NCBI GenBank assembly: GCA_017745175.1
Contig: JAGHZY010000021.1
Location: 44,228 to 108,227 of the forward strand
Direction: 5' to 3'
DNA: 64,000 nt
Origin: Sphingopyxis sp.
GTDB taxonomy: Bacteria; Pseudomonadota; Alphaproteobacteria; Sphingomonadales; Sphingomonadaceae
In this document: positions 9,034 to 17,714 of the stretch, piece after piece
Layout: each line of letters starts with the position of its first letter
Position numbering within the stretch: position 1 is the first letter of the stretch
The notes under the pieces: generated by a model
The model's database searches: none
The model's input: the letters and a program-made list of their open reading frames with translations, nothing else
Told to the model about the DNA's origin: nothing
Translations under genes and position numbers: made by a program

Positions 9034-9909
9034 TTGAACAAGCAATTGACCATCGAGCAGTTCGTCGCCTCGCTGAAAAGCGGGATGACGATCGGAATCG
9101 CCGGCTGGGGCCCGCGCCGCAAGCCGATGGCGCTGGTACGCGCGATCCTGCGTTCGGACCTCAAGGACCTCACCATCGTCGCCTATGGCGGCCCCGACGT
9201 CGGCATGCTGTGCGCCGCGGGCAAGGTGAAGAAGGTGATCTTCGGCTTTGTCTCGATGGATGCGATTCCCTTGGAGCCCTATTTCCGCAAGGCCCGCGAG
9301 ACCGGCGGGCTCGACATTCTCGAACTCGACGAAGGGATGCTGCAATGGGGCCTCAAGGCCGCGGCCTTCCGCCTGCCCTTCCTGCCCACCCATGTCGGGC
9401 TCGGCACCGACGTGATGACGCACGGCGGGTTCAGGACCGTCCAGTCGCCCTATAACGACGGCGAAGTGCTGCTCGCCATGCCCGCGCTCAAGCTCGACGC
9501 GGCGCTGCTCCATGTCCATCGCGCCGACAGGCTCGGCAACATCCAGGCGCTTGGCCCCGACACCTATTATGACGAATGGTTCGCGCGCGCCGCTGACCGG
9601 ACCTTCGTTTCGACCGAGGAAATCGTCGACCGCATGGACGTGAGCTATCCTGACGATGCGCGCGCCAACATCGTCGAGCGCTGCTTCGTCCATGGCGTAA
9701 TTGCAGCACCGCTCGGCGCACATCCGACCTCGATGCCGCCCTCCTATGGCTGGGACATGAAACATCTCAAATCCTACGCCGACAGCGCACACGAAGACGG
9801 CGGCTGGGACCGTTATCTTGCCGAGACGATCGGCGCCGACGAGGCGGGCTATCTGGGCCGCGTCGGCGGCAAGGATGCCGTATCCTCCCTCCCCCTTCCC
9901 ATTTTCTGA
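9034..9909 (+). CDS. ipdA: IpdA, steroid-ring CoA-transferase-like hydrolase, alpha subunit
   Basis: Alpha subunit of IpdAB, a class I CoA-transferase-fold enzyme. In Mycobacterium tuberculosis it hydrolyses the last steroid ring (ring C) of COCHEA-CoA. The 291-residue protein carries SGMTIGIAGWGPRRKP (about 16-31), VRAILRSDLKDLT and YGGPDVGMLCAAGKVKK, which closely match mycobacterial IpdA as I remember it. The start is a TTG at 9034 with GGAG six bases upstream; no in-frame ATG or GTG precedes the motif. It opens a 12-kb operon and ipdB follows after ten bases. Confidence 0.88.
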   Translation: MNKQLTIEQFVASLKSGMTIGIAGWGPRRKPMALVRAILRSDLKDLTIVAYGGPDVGMLCAAGKVKKVIFGFVSMDAIPLEPYFRKARETGGLDILELDEGMLQWGLKAAAFRLPFLPTHVGLGTDVMTHGGFRTVQSPYNDGEVLLAMPALKLDAALLHVHRADRLGNIQALGPDTYYDEWFARAADRTFVSTEEIVDRMDVSYPDDARANIVERCFVHGVIAAPLGAHPTSMPPSYGWDMKHLKSYADSAHEDGGWDRYLAETIGADEAGYLGRVGGKDAVSSLPLPIF

Positions 9910-9919
9910 GGCGGACGCC

Positions 9920-10720
9920 ATGACCACCGCACCCGAATTCACCCTTTGCGAACAGCTCATCGTCGCGGCGTCCGAGGCCTGGCGCGGCAATGGCGAACTC
10001 GTCGCGACCGGCATCGGCCCCGCGCCGCGCCTCGCCGCCGGCCTCGCCAAGCTGACGCACACCCCCGAACTGATGATGACCGACGGCGAAGCCTGGCTGG
10101 TCGAGGATCCGGTGCCGCTCGGCCCGCGCGGTTACGATGATCGCAAGGCCGCGGGCTACCTTCCCTTCTCGCGCTTCTTCGACGCCGCGGTGTGGTCCGG
10201 CAAGCGCCACGCGATGGTGACGCCGAGCCAGATCGACCGCTTCGGGCAGACGAACATCTCCTACCTCGGCGGCACCTATGAGCAGCCGAAGGTGCAGATG
10301 CTCGGCGCGCGCGGCTTTCCGGGCAACAGCATCTGCCACATCAATTCGATGTTCATTCCCCAGCATTCGAAGCGCGTCTTCGTCGAGGGCGAGGTCGATA
10401 TGGTGTCGAGTGTCGGTTATAACCCGGCGCGCCGCACCCCCGGCGTCAATTTCAGCCGCGTCGACCTCAGACTGATCGTCACCGACCTCTGCGTCATGGA
10501 TTTCGGCGGCAGGGACAATGCGATCCGTGTCGTCATGCTGCACCCCGGCGTGACCTTCGATCAGGTACAGGACGCGACCGGCTTCGCGCTCGAAGCCGCA
10601 GACGAAATCAAAACCACCCCCGCCCCGACCGCCGAACAGCTCGCGATCATCGCGCGGCTCGACCCGCATGGTCTGCGCGCGGGCGTGATCAAGGACAACC
10701 CCGCGGGCAGGAGGAGCTGA
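9920..10720 (+). CDS. ipdB: IpdB, steroid-ring CoA-transferase-like hydrolase, beta subunit
   Basis: Beta subunit partnering IpdA, 266 residues. MMTDGEAWLV, FGRQ-like IDRFGQTNISYLGG, RGFPGNSICH, SKRVFVEGEVDMVSSVGY and VVMLHPGVTFDQVQDATGF match IpdB. The family lacks the glutamate nucleophile of true CoA-transferases and acts as a C-C hydrolase. The ATG at 9920 lies ten bases after ipdA, with GGCGG upstream. The pairing with ipdA, echA20 and ipdC is the known signature of the steroid C/D-ring pathway. Confidence 0.88.
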   Translation: MTTAPEFTLCEQLIVAASEAWRGNGELVATGIGPAPRLAAGLAKLTHTPELMMTDGEAWLVEDPVPLGPRGYDDRKAAGYLPFSRFFDAAVWSGKRHAMVTPSQIDRFGQTNISYLGGTYEQPKVQMLGARGFPGNSICHINSMFIPQHSKRVFVEGEVDMVSSVGYNPARRTPGVNFSRVDLRLIVTDLCVMDFGGRDNAIRVVMLHPGVTFDQVQDATGFALEAADEIKTTPAPTAEQLAIIARLDPHGLRAGVIKDNPAGRRS

Positions 10721-10723
10721 GCC

Positions 10724-11632
10724 ATGAGCGATCAGAATGACGGGCTGGTCCCGCCGGTCGACGAAACGCCGGTTTACGAAACCGACACGCCGGTCCTTTA
10801 CGAGGCGGCCGACGGCATTGCGTGGGTGACGCTCAACCGCCCGCAATATCACAATGTCCAGAACAGCCAGATGACCTATGCGCTCGACGACGCCTTCTTC
10901 CGCGCGGTCGACGACGATGCGGTCAAGGTCATCGTCCTCAAATCGGACGCCAAGCATTTCAGCGCCGGGCACGACATCGGTACGCCCGGACGCGACTTCC
11001 ACTCGCGCGTCGACCGCCGGCTGATGTGGTACGATCACTCGACGAAGGCAGGCGCCGAAAAGGCCTATGCCCGCGAGCATGAACAATATCTGGGCATGTG
11101 CAAAAGGTGGCGCGACATTCCCAAGCCCACGATCGCGCAGGTCCACGGCGGCTGCATCGCCGGCGGGCTGATGCTCGCGTGGGTGTGCGACCTCATCATC
11201 GCGTCGGACGACGCCTTTTTTCAGGACCCGGTGCTCCAGATGGGCTTTCCGGGGCTCGAATATTTCGCGCATTGCCACGAACTCAACGTCCGGCTCGCCA
11301 AGGAATTCCTGTTCCTCGGCGAGCGGATGAGCGCCCCGCGCGCGCGCGAAGCGGGGATGGTCAACCGCGTCGTGCCGCGCGCCGACCTCGCCGACGAGGT
11401 AAAGCGCGTGGCCGAACGGATCGCCGCGCAGCCGCGCCTCGCGCTGCAGCTCGCGAAGCAGGCGTGCAATCATATGGAGACGCTGGCGGGCAAGAACGCC
11501 GGAATCGACGCGGCGTTCGGCTATCATCATTTCGCGCACGCCAACAACAGCCTCGTCAAGGGCGACTATATCGCCGGGTTCGACGGCAAGAAGATGGCGG
11601 CGGCGAACAAGAAGGACGCCGGGGCGGACTGA
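10724..11632 (+). CDS. Enoyl-CoA hydratase/isomerase family protein
   Basis: Crotonase-fold protein of 302 residues, longer than typical hydratases. The oxyanion-hole regions are FSAGHDIG (about 85) and HGGCIAGGLMLAW (about 142-154). A family Glu is not obvious at the usual place; FFQDPVLQMGFPG occupies that loop. It starts three bases after ipdB with GGAGG inside the ipdB end. By position it probably hydrates an unsaturated acyl-CoA in side-chain or ring-D beta-oxidation (a ScdN-like role). The exact step is inferred. Its stop overlaps the ipdC start (TGATG). Confidence 0.82.
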   Translation: MSDQNDGLVPPVDETPVYETDTPVLYEAADGIAWVTLNRPQYHNVQNSQMTYALDDAFFRAVDDDAVKVIVLKSDAKHFSAGHDIGTPGRDFHSRVDRRLMWYDHSTKAGAEKAYAREHEQYLGMCKRWRDIPKPTIAQVHGGCIAGGLMLAWVCDLIIASDDAFFQDPVLQMGFPGLEYFAHCHELNVRLAKEFLFLGERMSAPRAREAGMVNRVVPRADLADEVKRVAERIAAQPRLALQLAKQACNHMETLAGKNAGIDAAFGYHHFAHANNSLVKGDYIAGFDGKKMAAANKKDAGAD

Positions 11633-12711
11633 TGGCCGATCCGCTCGCCACCATATTGACCGAACGGCTCGGCTGCCGGCTGCCGGTGATCCAGACCGCA
11701 ATGGGCTGGATCGCGACGCCGGGGCTCGTAATCGCGTCGAGCGAGGCGGGTGCCTTCGGCTTTCTCGCAGGCGCTGTAATGCAGCCGGCCGAACTTGAGG
11801 CCGCGATCGTTGCGGTCAAGGCGGGTACGAAGCAGCCCTTCGGCGTCAATTTCCACATGTTCCAGCCCGGCGCGGCGGAGATTGTCGAGATCATCCTGAA
11901 GCACCGCGACCAGGTGCGCGCGGTCAGCTTCGGGCGCGGCCCCGATGCGAAGATGATCGGCCGCTTCAGGGATGCGGGCATTCTCTGCGTGCCCACCGTC
12001 GGCGCGGTCAAACATGCGCAGAAGATGGTGCAACTCGGCGTCGACATGGTGACGGTGCAGGGCGGCGAAGGCGGCGGGCATACCGGATCGGTCGCCTCGA
12101 CGATATTGCTGCCGCAAGTGCTCGACGCGGTGAAGGTGCCCGTGATCGCAGCGGGCGGCTTCGGCGACGGGCGCGGGCTCGCGGCGGCGCTGGCGTTCGG
12201 CGCGGTCGGCATCGCGATGGGCACGCGTTTTCTGATGACGCGCGAAAGCCCGATCCCCGAGCTGACCAAGGCACGCTACGTCAAGGCGGGCACCGACGAC
12301 ATCCTCGTCTCGACCAAGGTCGATGGCCTGCCGCAGCGGATGATCAGGAATGCGCTGCTGAACCGGATCGAACGTTCGAGCGGGATCGGCATCTGGCGCC
12401 GCGCGATCGAGAGCGGGCTCGCGATGAAGCGCAAGACCGGCGCCTCGTTCGGCGAACTGTTCAAGGCAGCAAAGGGCATGACCAGCCACGGCGGGCTGAC
12501 GCTGCCGCAGGCGATGATGGCCGCCTCCGCGCCGATGCTGATCCAGAAGGCGGTGGTCGAAGGCGACCCCGATCACGGGCTGATGGCGACGGGTCTCGTC
12601 GCCGGACGCCTCGACGATCTGCCGCGCTGCGCCGAGCTGCTCGGCGATCTCGAGCGCGACGCGCGCGCGCGCCTCGCCGCCCTTTCCTCTTCACCGCAAA
12701 CGGGGGCCTGA
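11632..12711 (+). CDS. ipdC: IpdC-like flavin-dependent reductase/dehydrogenase (NMO family)
   Basis: FMN TIM-barrel protein of 359 residues, of the 2-nitropropane dioxygenase/nitronate monooxygenase family. Visible motifs are VIQTAMGWIATP (about 19), FGVNFHMFQ, VTVQGGEGGGHTGS (about 140-153) and PVIAAGGFGDGRGL (about 168-181, FMN phosphate site). In steroid clusters this family is IpdC, which acts on bicyclic HIC-CoA intermediates before ring opening. The ATG overlaps the preceding stop (TGATG). The general automatic label would be nitronate monooxygenase; the context makes IpdC much more likely. Confidence 0.8.
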   Translation: MADPLATILTERLGCRLPVIQTAMGWIATPGLVIASSEAGAFGFLAGAVMQPAELEAAIVAVKAGTKQPFGVNFHMFQPGAAEIVEIILKHRDQVRAVSFGRGPDAKMIGRFRDAGILCVPTVGAVKHAQKMVQLGVDMVTVQGGEGGGHTGSVASTILLPQVLDAVKVPVIAAGGFGDGRGLAAALAFGAVGIAMGTRFLMTRESPIPELTKARYVKAGTDDILVSTKVDGLPQRMIRNALLNRIERSSGIGIWRRAIESGLAMKRKTGASFGELFKAAKGMTSHGGLTLPQAMMAASAPMLIQKAVVEGDPDHGLMATGLVAGRLDDLPRCAELLGDLERDARARLAALSSSPQTGA

Positions 12712-12714
12712 CCC

Positions 12715-13470
12715 ATGCCGATCCATACCGAGATCAACGACCGCATCGCCGAGATCGTCTTCGACGTCCCGCCGGTCAACGCATTCGACAGCGCAACGTG
12801 GAACAGCCTGCCCGCGATCATCCGCGAGGCGGGGCAAAACCCCGAGGTCAATGTCGTGCTGATCCGCGCCGCCGAAAGCGCGCGCGGCTTCTGCGGCGGC
12901 GTCGACATCAAGGAGATGCAGGCGCATCCCGAGCGCATCACCCTGCTCAATCGCGGCAATTACCTGACCTTCAAGGCGGTGCGCGACTGCGAAGTGCCCG
13001 TCGTCGTCGCAGTCCATAAATTCGTGATCGGCGGCGGCATCGGCATCTGCGGCGCGAGCGACACGATCATCGCCGCCGACGACGCTTATTTCTCGCTGCC
13101 CGAGGTCGACCGCGGCGCGATGGGCGGCGCCTCGCACCTCTCGCGTATGCTGCCGCTGCACAAGGTGCGCGCGGCCTTCTTCACCGGCGGCAATATCCCG
13201 GTCGAGGAAGCCTACCGCCTCGGCGCGGTCGAAAAGGTCGTCCCGCGCGACGCGCTCGTCGGGGAAGCGCGCGCCTTTGCCAGCGTGATCGCGAGCAAGT
13301 CGCGCAAGGCGCTGGTGATCGCGAAGGAAGCGCTCAACGGGCTCGAAGAACGCGACGTCGATCGCGGCTATCGCTGGGAACAGGGCTTCACGCTCGAAAT
13401 GTATATGCACGAAGACAGTCAGAAGTCGCGCGACGCCTTCGTCGAGACGGGCAAGGCGGCCGAATTCTGA
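12715..13470 (+). CDS. echA20: EchA20, ring-D-opening crotonase
   Basis: Crotonase-fold enzyme of 251 residues. The string CGGVDIKEMQAHPE, then VIGGGIGICGASDTIIAADD, LPEVDRGAMGGASHLSRMLP and the C-terminal YRWEQGFTLEM match M. tuberculosis EchA20 along its length as I recall it. EchA20 hydrolytically opens ring D of HIEC-CoA to give COCHEA-CoA, the IpdAB substrate. It starts three bases after ipdC and its stop overlaps the next ATG (TGATG). It is the second crotonase in the operon and the clearer orthologue. Confidence 0.87.
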   Translation: MPIHTEINDRIAEIVFDVPPVNAFDSATWNSLPAIIREAGQNPEVNVVLIRAAESARGFCGGVDIKEMQAHPERITLLNRGNYLTFKAVRDCEVPVVVAVHKFVIGGGIGICGASDTIIAADDAYFSLPEVDRGAMGGASHLSRMLPLHKVRAAFFTGGNIPVEEAYRLGAVEKVVPRDALVGEARAFASVIASKSRKALVIAKEALNGLEERDVDRGYRWEQGFTLEMYMHEDSQKSRDAFVETGKAAEF

Positions 13471-14621
13471 TGGATCTCGCCTACACCCCCGAACAACAGG
13501 ATTTCCGCGCCGAAGTACGCGCGTGGATGGAAACGAACGTCCCGAAGGAACCGCTGGTCACCTTGGAGCGCGAGGACGGCTATCACCAGCATGTCGAGTG
13601 GGAGCGCAAGCTCGCCAGCGGCAATTGGGGCATGGTGACCTGGCCCGAGGCCTATGGCGGGCGCGGGCTCGACCTCATCCAGTGGCTGATCTTCGAGGAA
13701 GAATATTATCGCGCCGGCGCGCCGCTGCGCGTCAACCAGAACGGCATCTTCCTGCTCGGCCCGACCGTCATGGAATTCGGCACCGACGAACAGAAGGCGC
13801 GTTTCCTGACCCCGATGGCGAAGGGCGAGGTGATCTGGGCGCAGGCCTGGTCCGAACCCAATGCGGGATCGGACATGGCGGCGATCACGTCGAAGGCGAT
13901 CCGCGACGGCGACCATTATGTCATCTCGGGCCAAAAGACCTGGTCGAGCCGCGCGAGCTTTGCCGACTGGGGCTTTGGCCTGTTCCGCACCGACCCCGAA
14001 TCCAAGCGCCACAAGGGGCTCAGCTTCATCCTGTTCGATCTCAATGCCCCCGGCGTCACGCGCCGGCCGATCCGCCAGCTCCACGGCGATCCGGGCTTTG
14101 CCGAACTCTTCTTCGACGAAGTGCGCGTGCCGGTGGCAAACCGCATCGCGGGCGAAGGCGAAGGCTGGAACGTCGCGATGGCGACCGCGGGCTTCGAGCG
14201 CGGGCTGATGCTGCGCTCGCCCGCACGCTTTCAGGCCGCCGCCGAACGCCTCGTCAGGTTGTTCCGCCAGCATGAGGCGAAGGCCGCACCCGCCGTGCGC
14301 GAGCAGGTGATGCAGGCATGGATGGACGCGCAGGCCTATGCCTACAACACCTATGCCGTCGCGTCGAAGATTATGGCGGGCGGGCATATCGGTGCCGAGG
14401 CGAGCCTCAACAAGATCTTCTGGTCCGAACTCGACCGCGCCGCGCACCGCACCGCGATGCAGATCCTCGGCGCCTCGGCCGAGCTCCGTCGCCTCGACGG
14501 CGGCACGCTCAACATGTGGCTCGAAGGCTATATCTTCTCGCTGTCGGGCCCGATCTACGCCGGGTCGAACGAGATCCAGCGCAACATCATCGCCGAGCGG
14601 CTGCTCGGCCTGCCGAGGTAA
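13470..14621 (+). CDS. Acyl-CoA dehydrogenase, alpha-type subunit (FadE-like)
   Basis: FAD-dependent acyl-CoA dehydrogenase of 383 residues. It has WPEAYGGRG, the FAD-binding AWSEPNAGSDMA (about 128-139), GQKTWSS and the C-terminal GPIYAGSNEIQRNIIAERLL. The next gene encodes a shorter paralogue with the complementary RSQFGQPIGSFQAVKH motif, so the two probably form an alpha2beta2 heterotetramer, as known for steroid FadE pairs (FadE26/27, FadE28/29). It would desaturate a bicyclic or side-chain acyl-CoA. It cannot be matched confidently to one FadE number. Confidence 0.87.
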   Translation: MDLAYTPEQQDFRAEVRAWMETNVPKEPLVTLEREDGYHQHVEWERKLASGNWGMVTWPEAYGGRGLDLIQWLIFEEEYYRAGAPLRVNQNGIFLLGPTVMEFGTDEQKARFLTPMAKGEVIWAQAWSEPNAGSDMAAITSKAIRDGDHYVISGQKTWSSRASFADWGFGLFRTDPESKRHKGLSFILFDLNAPGVTRRPIRQLHGDPGFAELFFDEVRVPVANRIAGEGEGWNVAMATAGFERGLMLRSPARFQAAAERLVRLFRQHEAKAAPAVREQVMQAWMDAQAYAYNTYAVASKIMAGGHIGAEASLNKIFWSELDRAAHRTAMQILGASAELRRLDGGTLNMWLEGYIFSLSGPIYAGSNEIQRNIIAERLLGLPR

Positions 14622-14628
14622 GCGGGTC

Positions 14629-15642
14629 ATGGACTTCACGATCACCGAAGATCAGGCGACGCTGACGCAGGGTGTGCGCGACTATCTCGCCGGCGTCCAC
14701 ACGCCCGAAGTGCTGCGCGCGCTCGACGCCAGCGACAGCCGCCGTTCGCCTGACGTCTGGCAGGGGCTCGTCGAGATGGGCCTGCCCGGCCTGCTCGTTC
14801 CAGAGGCCGAAGGCGGGCTCGGCCTGTCACTGCTCGACGCGGTGCTGATCGCCGCCGAATTCGGCCGCGCGGGGGTCGCCGAACCGCTCGCCGAAACCGC
14901 GCTCGTCGCCGCGCCCCTGCTCGCCAAGGCGGGCGGACAGGAAGCATTGCTCACGGCGATTGCCGCCGGCGAGGCAAAGGTCGCGCTCCAGCATCCGGTC
15001 AATCCGTGGGTCGCCGACCTCGATGCCGCGAGCCATATCCTGTCGGTGAAGGACGGCGCGCTGCTGCTCGCCGAAAGGAGCGGCGGCGCCGAGCTGATCG
15101 ACAGCGTCGACCCGCTCCGCCGTCTCTATGCGCCCGTTGCCGCTGCGGGCACTGCCGTCGGATCGGCCGACGCGCTGCTCGACCATGCGGCGCTGATCGC
15201 TGCGGCGCAGCTTGTCGGCGTCGCCGATGCGATGCTCGAACAGGCGACCGACTATACGAAGAACCGCAGCCAGTTCGGCCAGCCGATCGGCAGCTTTCAG
15301 GCGGTCAAGCATCACCTCGCGACCGCGGTGGTGAAGATCGAGTTCGCCAAGCCGGTGATCCAGCGCGCCGCCATCGCCCTGCAGGAAAACGCTGCCAGCG
15401 CACCGGTCCACATCAGCCATGCCAAGCTCGCCGCCGCCGACGCGGCATGGGCGATGAGCGAGACCGCGATCCAGACGCATGGCGCGATGGGCTATACCTA
15501 CGAGGTCGACCTGCATTTCTGGATGAAGCGCGCATGGGCGCTCGCCGGCGCATGGGGCGACCGCGCCTTCCATCTCGCGCGCATCGACGCCGCCGTCATC
15601 GGCGGCGCGCTGCCGATCGGCCCCGGCCACAGCTTCGCATAA
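14629..15642 (+). CDS. Acyl-CoA dehydrogenase, beta-type subunit (FadE-like)
   Basis: A 337-residue acyl-CoA dehydrogenase. It has RSQFGQPIGSFQAVKHHLA (about 218-236) and QTHGAMGYTYEVDLHFW near the C-terminus, but lacks the SEPxAGSD FAD loop and the EIQR motif that the upstream subunit carries. This complementary loss is the hallmark of heteromeric steroid ACADs. The ATG at 14629 lies seven bases after the partner stop. Likely function: non-autonomous subunit completing the FAD site of the gene at 13470. Confidence 0.85.
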   Translation: MDFTITEDQATLTQGVRDYLAGVHTPEVLRALDASDSRRSPDVWQGLVEMGLPGLLVPEAEGGLGLSLLDAVLIAAEFGRAGVAEPLAETALVAAPLLAKAGGQEALLTAIAAGEAKVALQHPVNPWVADLDAASHILSVKDGALLLAERSGGAELIDSVDPLRRLYAPVAAAGTAVGSADALLDHAALIAAAQLVGVADAMLEQATDYTKNRSQFGQPIGSFQAVKHHLATAVVKIEFAKPVIQRAAIALQENAASAPVHISHAKLAAADAAWAMSETAIQTHGAMGYTYEVDLHFWMKRAWALAGAWGDRAFHLARIDAAVIGGALPIGPGHSFA

Positions 15643-15653
15643 GGAACAGGAAC

Positions 15654-16805
15654 ATGGCTGAAGCCTATATCATCGACGCCGTCCGCACCCCGATCGGGCG
15701 CAAGAAAGGCAGCCTCGCCGCCGTCCACCCCGCCGACCTCGCCGCACACCCGATCAAGGCGCTCGTCGAGCGCACCGGGATCGACGCTAATCTGGTCGAC
15801 GATGTCGTCTGGGGTTGCTGCGACACGATCGGCCCGCAGGCGGGCGACATCGGCCGCACCGCGTGGCTCGTCGCGGGGCTTCCCGAACATGTCCCCGGCA
15901 CGACGATCGACCGCCAGTGCGGATCGTCGCAGCAAGCGGTGCACTTCGCCGCGCAAGGCGTGATGAGCGGGACGCAGGATCTGGTCGTCGCGGGCGGCAG
16001 CCAGGCGATGAACACCATCCCGATTTCGGCGGCGATGGTTGCGGGGCAGGCCTATGGCTTCGACAGCCCGTTCATCGGCGCCCGAGGCTGGGACGCACGC
16101 TACGGCGCGCAAGAGATCAACCAGATCAAGTCGGCCGAGATGATCGCGAACAAGTGGCAGATCACCCGCGCCGCGATGGAAGAATTCGCAACAGAATCCC
16201 ACCGCCGCGCGCAAGCCGCCATCGACAATGGCTGGTTCAAGGCCGAGATCGCGCCCTTCGAAGGGCTGGAGCAGGACGAAACCGTCCGCCCCCAGACGAC
16301 CCCCGAAGGGCTCGCGACGCTGAAGACCGTCAACGAAGGCGGTGTGATCACCGCGGGCATCGCGAGCCAGAATTGCGACGGCGCCGCGGCGCTGCTGATC
16401 GCGAGCGAAGCCGCGGTGAAGGCGCATGGGCTGAAGCCCCGCGCACGTATCCATCATCTGTCGGTCCGCGCCGACAATCCGGTGTGGATGCTCACCGGCC
16501 CGATTCCCGCGACGAAATATGCGCTCGAAAAGGCGGGTATGACGGTGGACGACATCGACCTGTTCGAATGCAATGAAGCGTTCGCAAGCATCCCGATGGC
16601 GTGGATGCAGGAACTCGGCGTCAGCCATGAAAAGGTCAATGTGCAGGGCGGCGCGATCGCGCTCGGCCATCCGATCGGCGCGACCGGCGCGCGCCTGATG
16701 ACCACCCTGCTTGGCGCGCTCGAACGCACCGGCGGTCGCTATGGCCTCCAGACCATGTGCGAAGGCGGCGGCCAGGCCAACGTCACCATCATCGAAAGGC
16801 TGTAA
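15654..16805 (+). CDS. fadA6: FadA6-like thiolase
   Basis: Acetyl-CoA acyltransferase of 383 residues, cleaving a beta-ketoacyl-CoA in C/D-ring catabolism. It starts MAEAYIIDAVRTPIGRKKG, with nucleophilic Cys in TIDRQCGSSQQAV (about 85-97), catalytic His in GGAIALGHPIGATGAR and second Cys in LQTMCEGGGQANVTIIERL at the C-terminus. It matches FadA6 closely from end to end. A GGAA ribosome site lies upstream of the ATG at 15654. It is embedded in the ipd operon. Confidence 0.86.
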   Translation: MAEAYIIDAVRTPIGRKKGSLAAVHPADLAAHPIKALVERTGIDANLVDDVVWGCCDTIGPQAGDIGRTAWLVAGLPEHVPGTTIDRQCGSSQQAVHFAAQGVMSGTQDLVVAGGSQAMNTIPISAAMVAGQAYGFDSPFIGARGWDARYGAQEINQIKSAEMIANKWQITRAAMEEFATESHRRAQAAIDNGWFKAEIAPFEGLEQDETVRPQTTPEGLATLKTVNEGGVITAGIASQNCDGAAALLIASEAAVKAHGLKPRARIHHLSVRADNPVWMLTGPIPATKYALEKAGMTVDDIDLFECNEAFASIPMAWMQELGVSHEKVNVQGGAIALGHPIGATGARLMTTLLGALERTGGRYGLQTMCEGGGQANVTIIERL

Positions 16806-16810
16806 GACCA

Positions 16811-17713
16811 ATGGGTATCTGCGACGGACGGACCGTCATCATCACCGGCGCGGCGCGCGGCCTTGGCCGCTCCTATGCGCTCGCCTTCGCGGCCGAAGGC
16901 GCCAATGTCGTCGTCAACGATATCGGCACCAGCCTGTCGGGCGAAGGCCGCGACACTTCCGCCGCCGCCGACCTCGTCGCCGAAATCAAGGCCGCGGGCG
17001 GGAGCGCGATCGCCAATTATGAGGACGTCACCGACTGGGACGCCGCCAAGCGCATCGTCGATGCCGCGGTCGCGGCGTTCGGCAGCCTCCACGTCGTCGT
17101 CAACAACGCCGGGATCGTCCGCGATCGCATGTTCGTGTCGGCAACGCCCGAGGAATGGGACGCGACGATGCACGTCCATCTGCGCGGCCATTTCTGCGTC
17201 AGCCGCCACGCGGTCGATTATTGGCGCGCACAGCAGAAGGCGGGCAATGTGGTCGACGCCCGTATCATCAACACCACCAGCGGCGCGGGTCTCCAGGGCT
17301 CGATCGCGCAAGCGGCCTATTCGACCGCGAAGGGCGGCATCGCAGCGCTGACGCTCGTACAGGCGGCCGAGCTTGGCCGCTATGGCATCACCGCCAATGC
17401 GCTCGCCCCCGCCGCACGCACGCGGATGACCGAAGGCGCCTTTGCCGACAAGATGGCGGCGGTCGAGACCGGTTTCGACGTACAGGACCCAGATAATATC
17501 GCCCCCACCGTGGTGTGGCTGGGTTCGGAGGCGTCGAAGCATGTCACCGGTTGCGTCTTCGAACTCGAGGGCGGCCGCATCACGATCGAGGATGGCTGGG
17601 ACCTTGGCCCCACGGTCGATCAGCAAGCCAAGTGGAACCCCGCCGATGTCGGCGGAGCGGTCGACAAGCTGCTCGCCGAACGCCGCGAGCCCCGCAAGGT
17701 CTGGGGCAGCTAG
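16811..17713 (+). CDS. SDR, 3-hydroxyacyl-CoA dehydrogenase-like
   Basis: Short-chain dehydrogenase of 300 residues, longer than the usual 250. It has TGAARGLGRSYALAFAAEG (about 12-30), VNDIGTSLSGEG, NNAGIVRDRM and the YSTAK catalytic pair (about 175-179). The extended C-terminus and VVNDxG pattern are typical of the hydroxyacyl-CoA dehydrogenase domains of peroxisomal multifunctional enzyme type 2 and of Rv3548c-like proteins in steroid clusters. It probably oxidises the 3-hydroxyacyl-CoA delivered by a hydratase of this operon. Confidence 0.82.
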   Translation: MGICDGRTVIITGAARGLGRSYALAFAAEGANVVVNDIGTSLSGEGRDTSAAADLVAEIKAAGGSAIANYEDVTDWDAAKRIVDAAVAAFGSLHVVVNNAGIVRDRMFVSATPEEWDATMHVHLRGHFCVSRHAVDYWRAQQKAGNVVDARIINTTSGAGLQGSIAQAAYSTAKGGIAALTLVQAAELGRYGITANALAPAARTRMTEGAFADKMAAVETGFDVQDPDNIAPTVVWLGSEASKHVTGCVFELEGGRITIEDGWDLGPTVDQQAKWNPADVGGAVDKLLAERREPRKVWGS

Positions 17714-17714
17714 G

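Noticed and set aside
11632..12711. Nitronate monooxygenase as the working name
   Set aside because: The fold is right, but position between ipdB and echA20 makes an IpdC role in steroid-ring breakdown far more likely.
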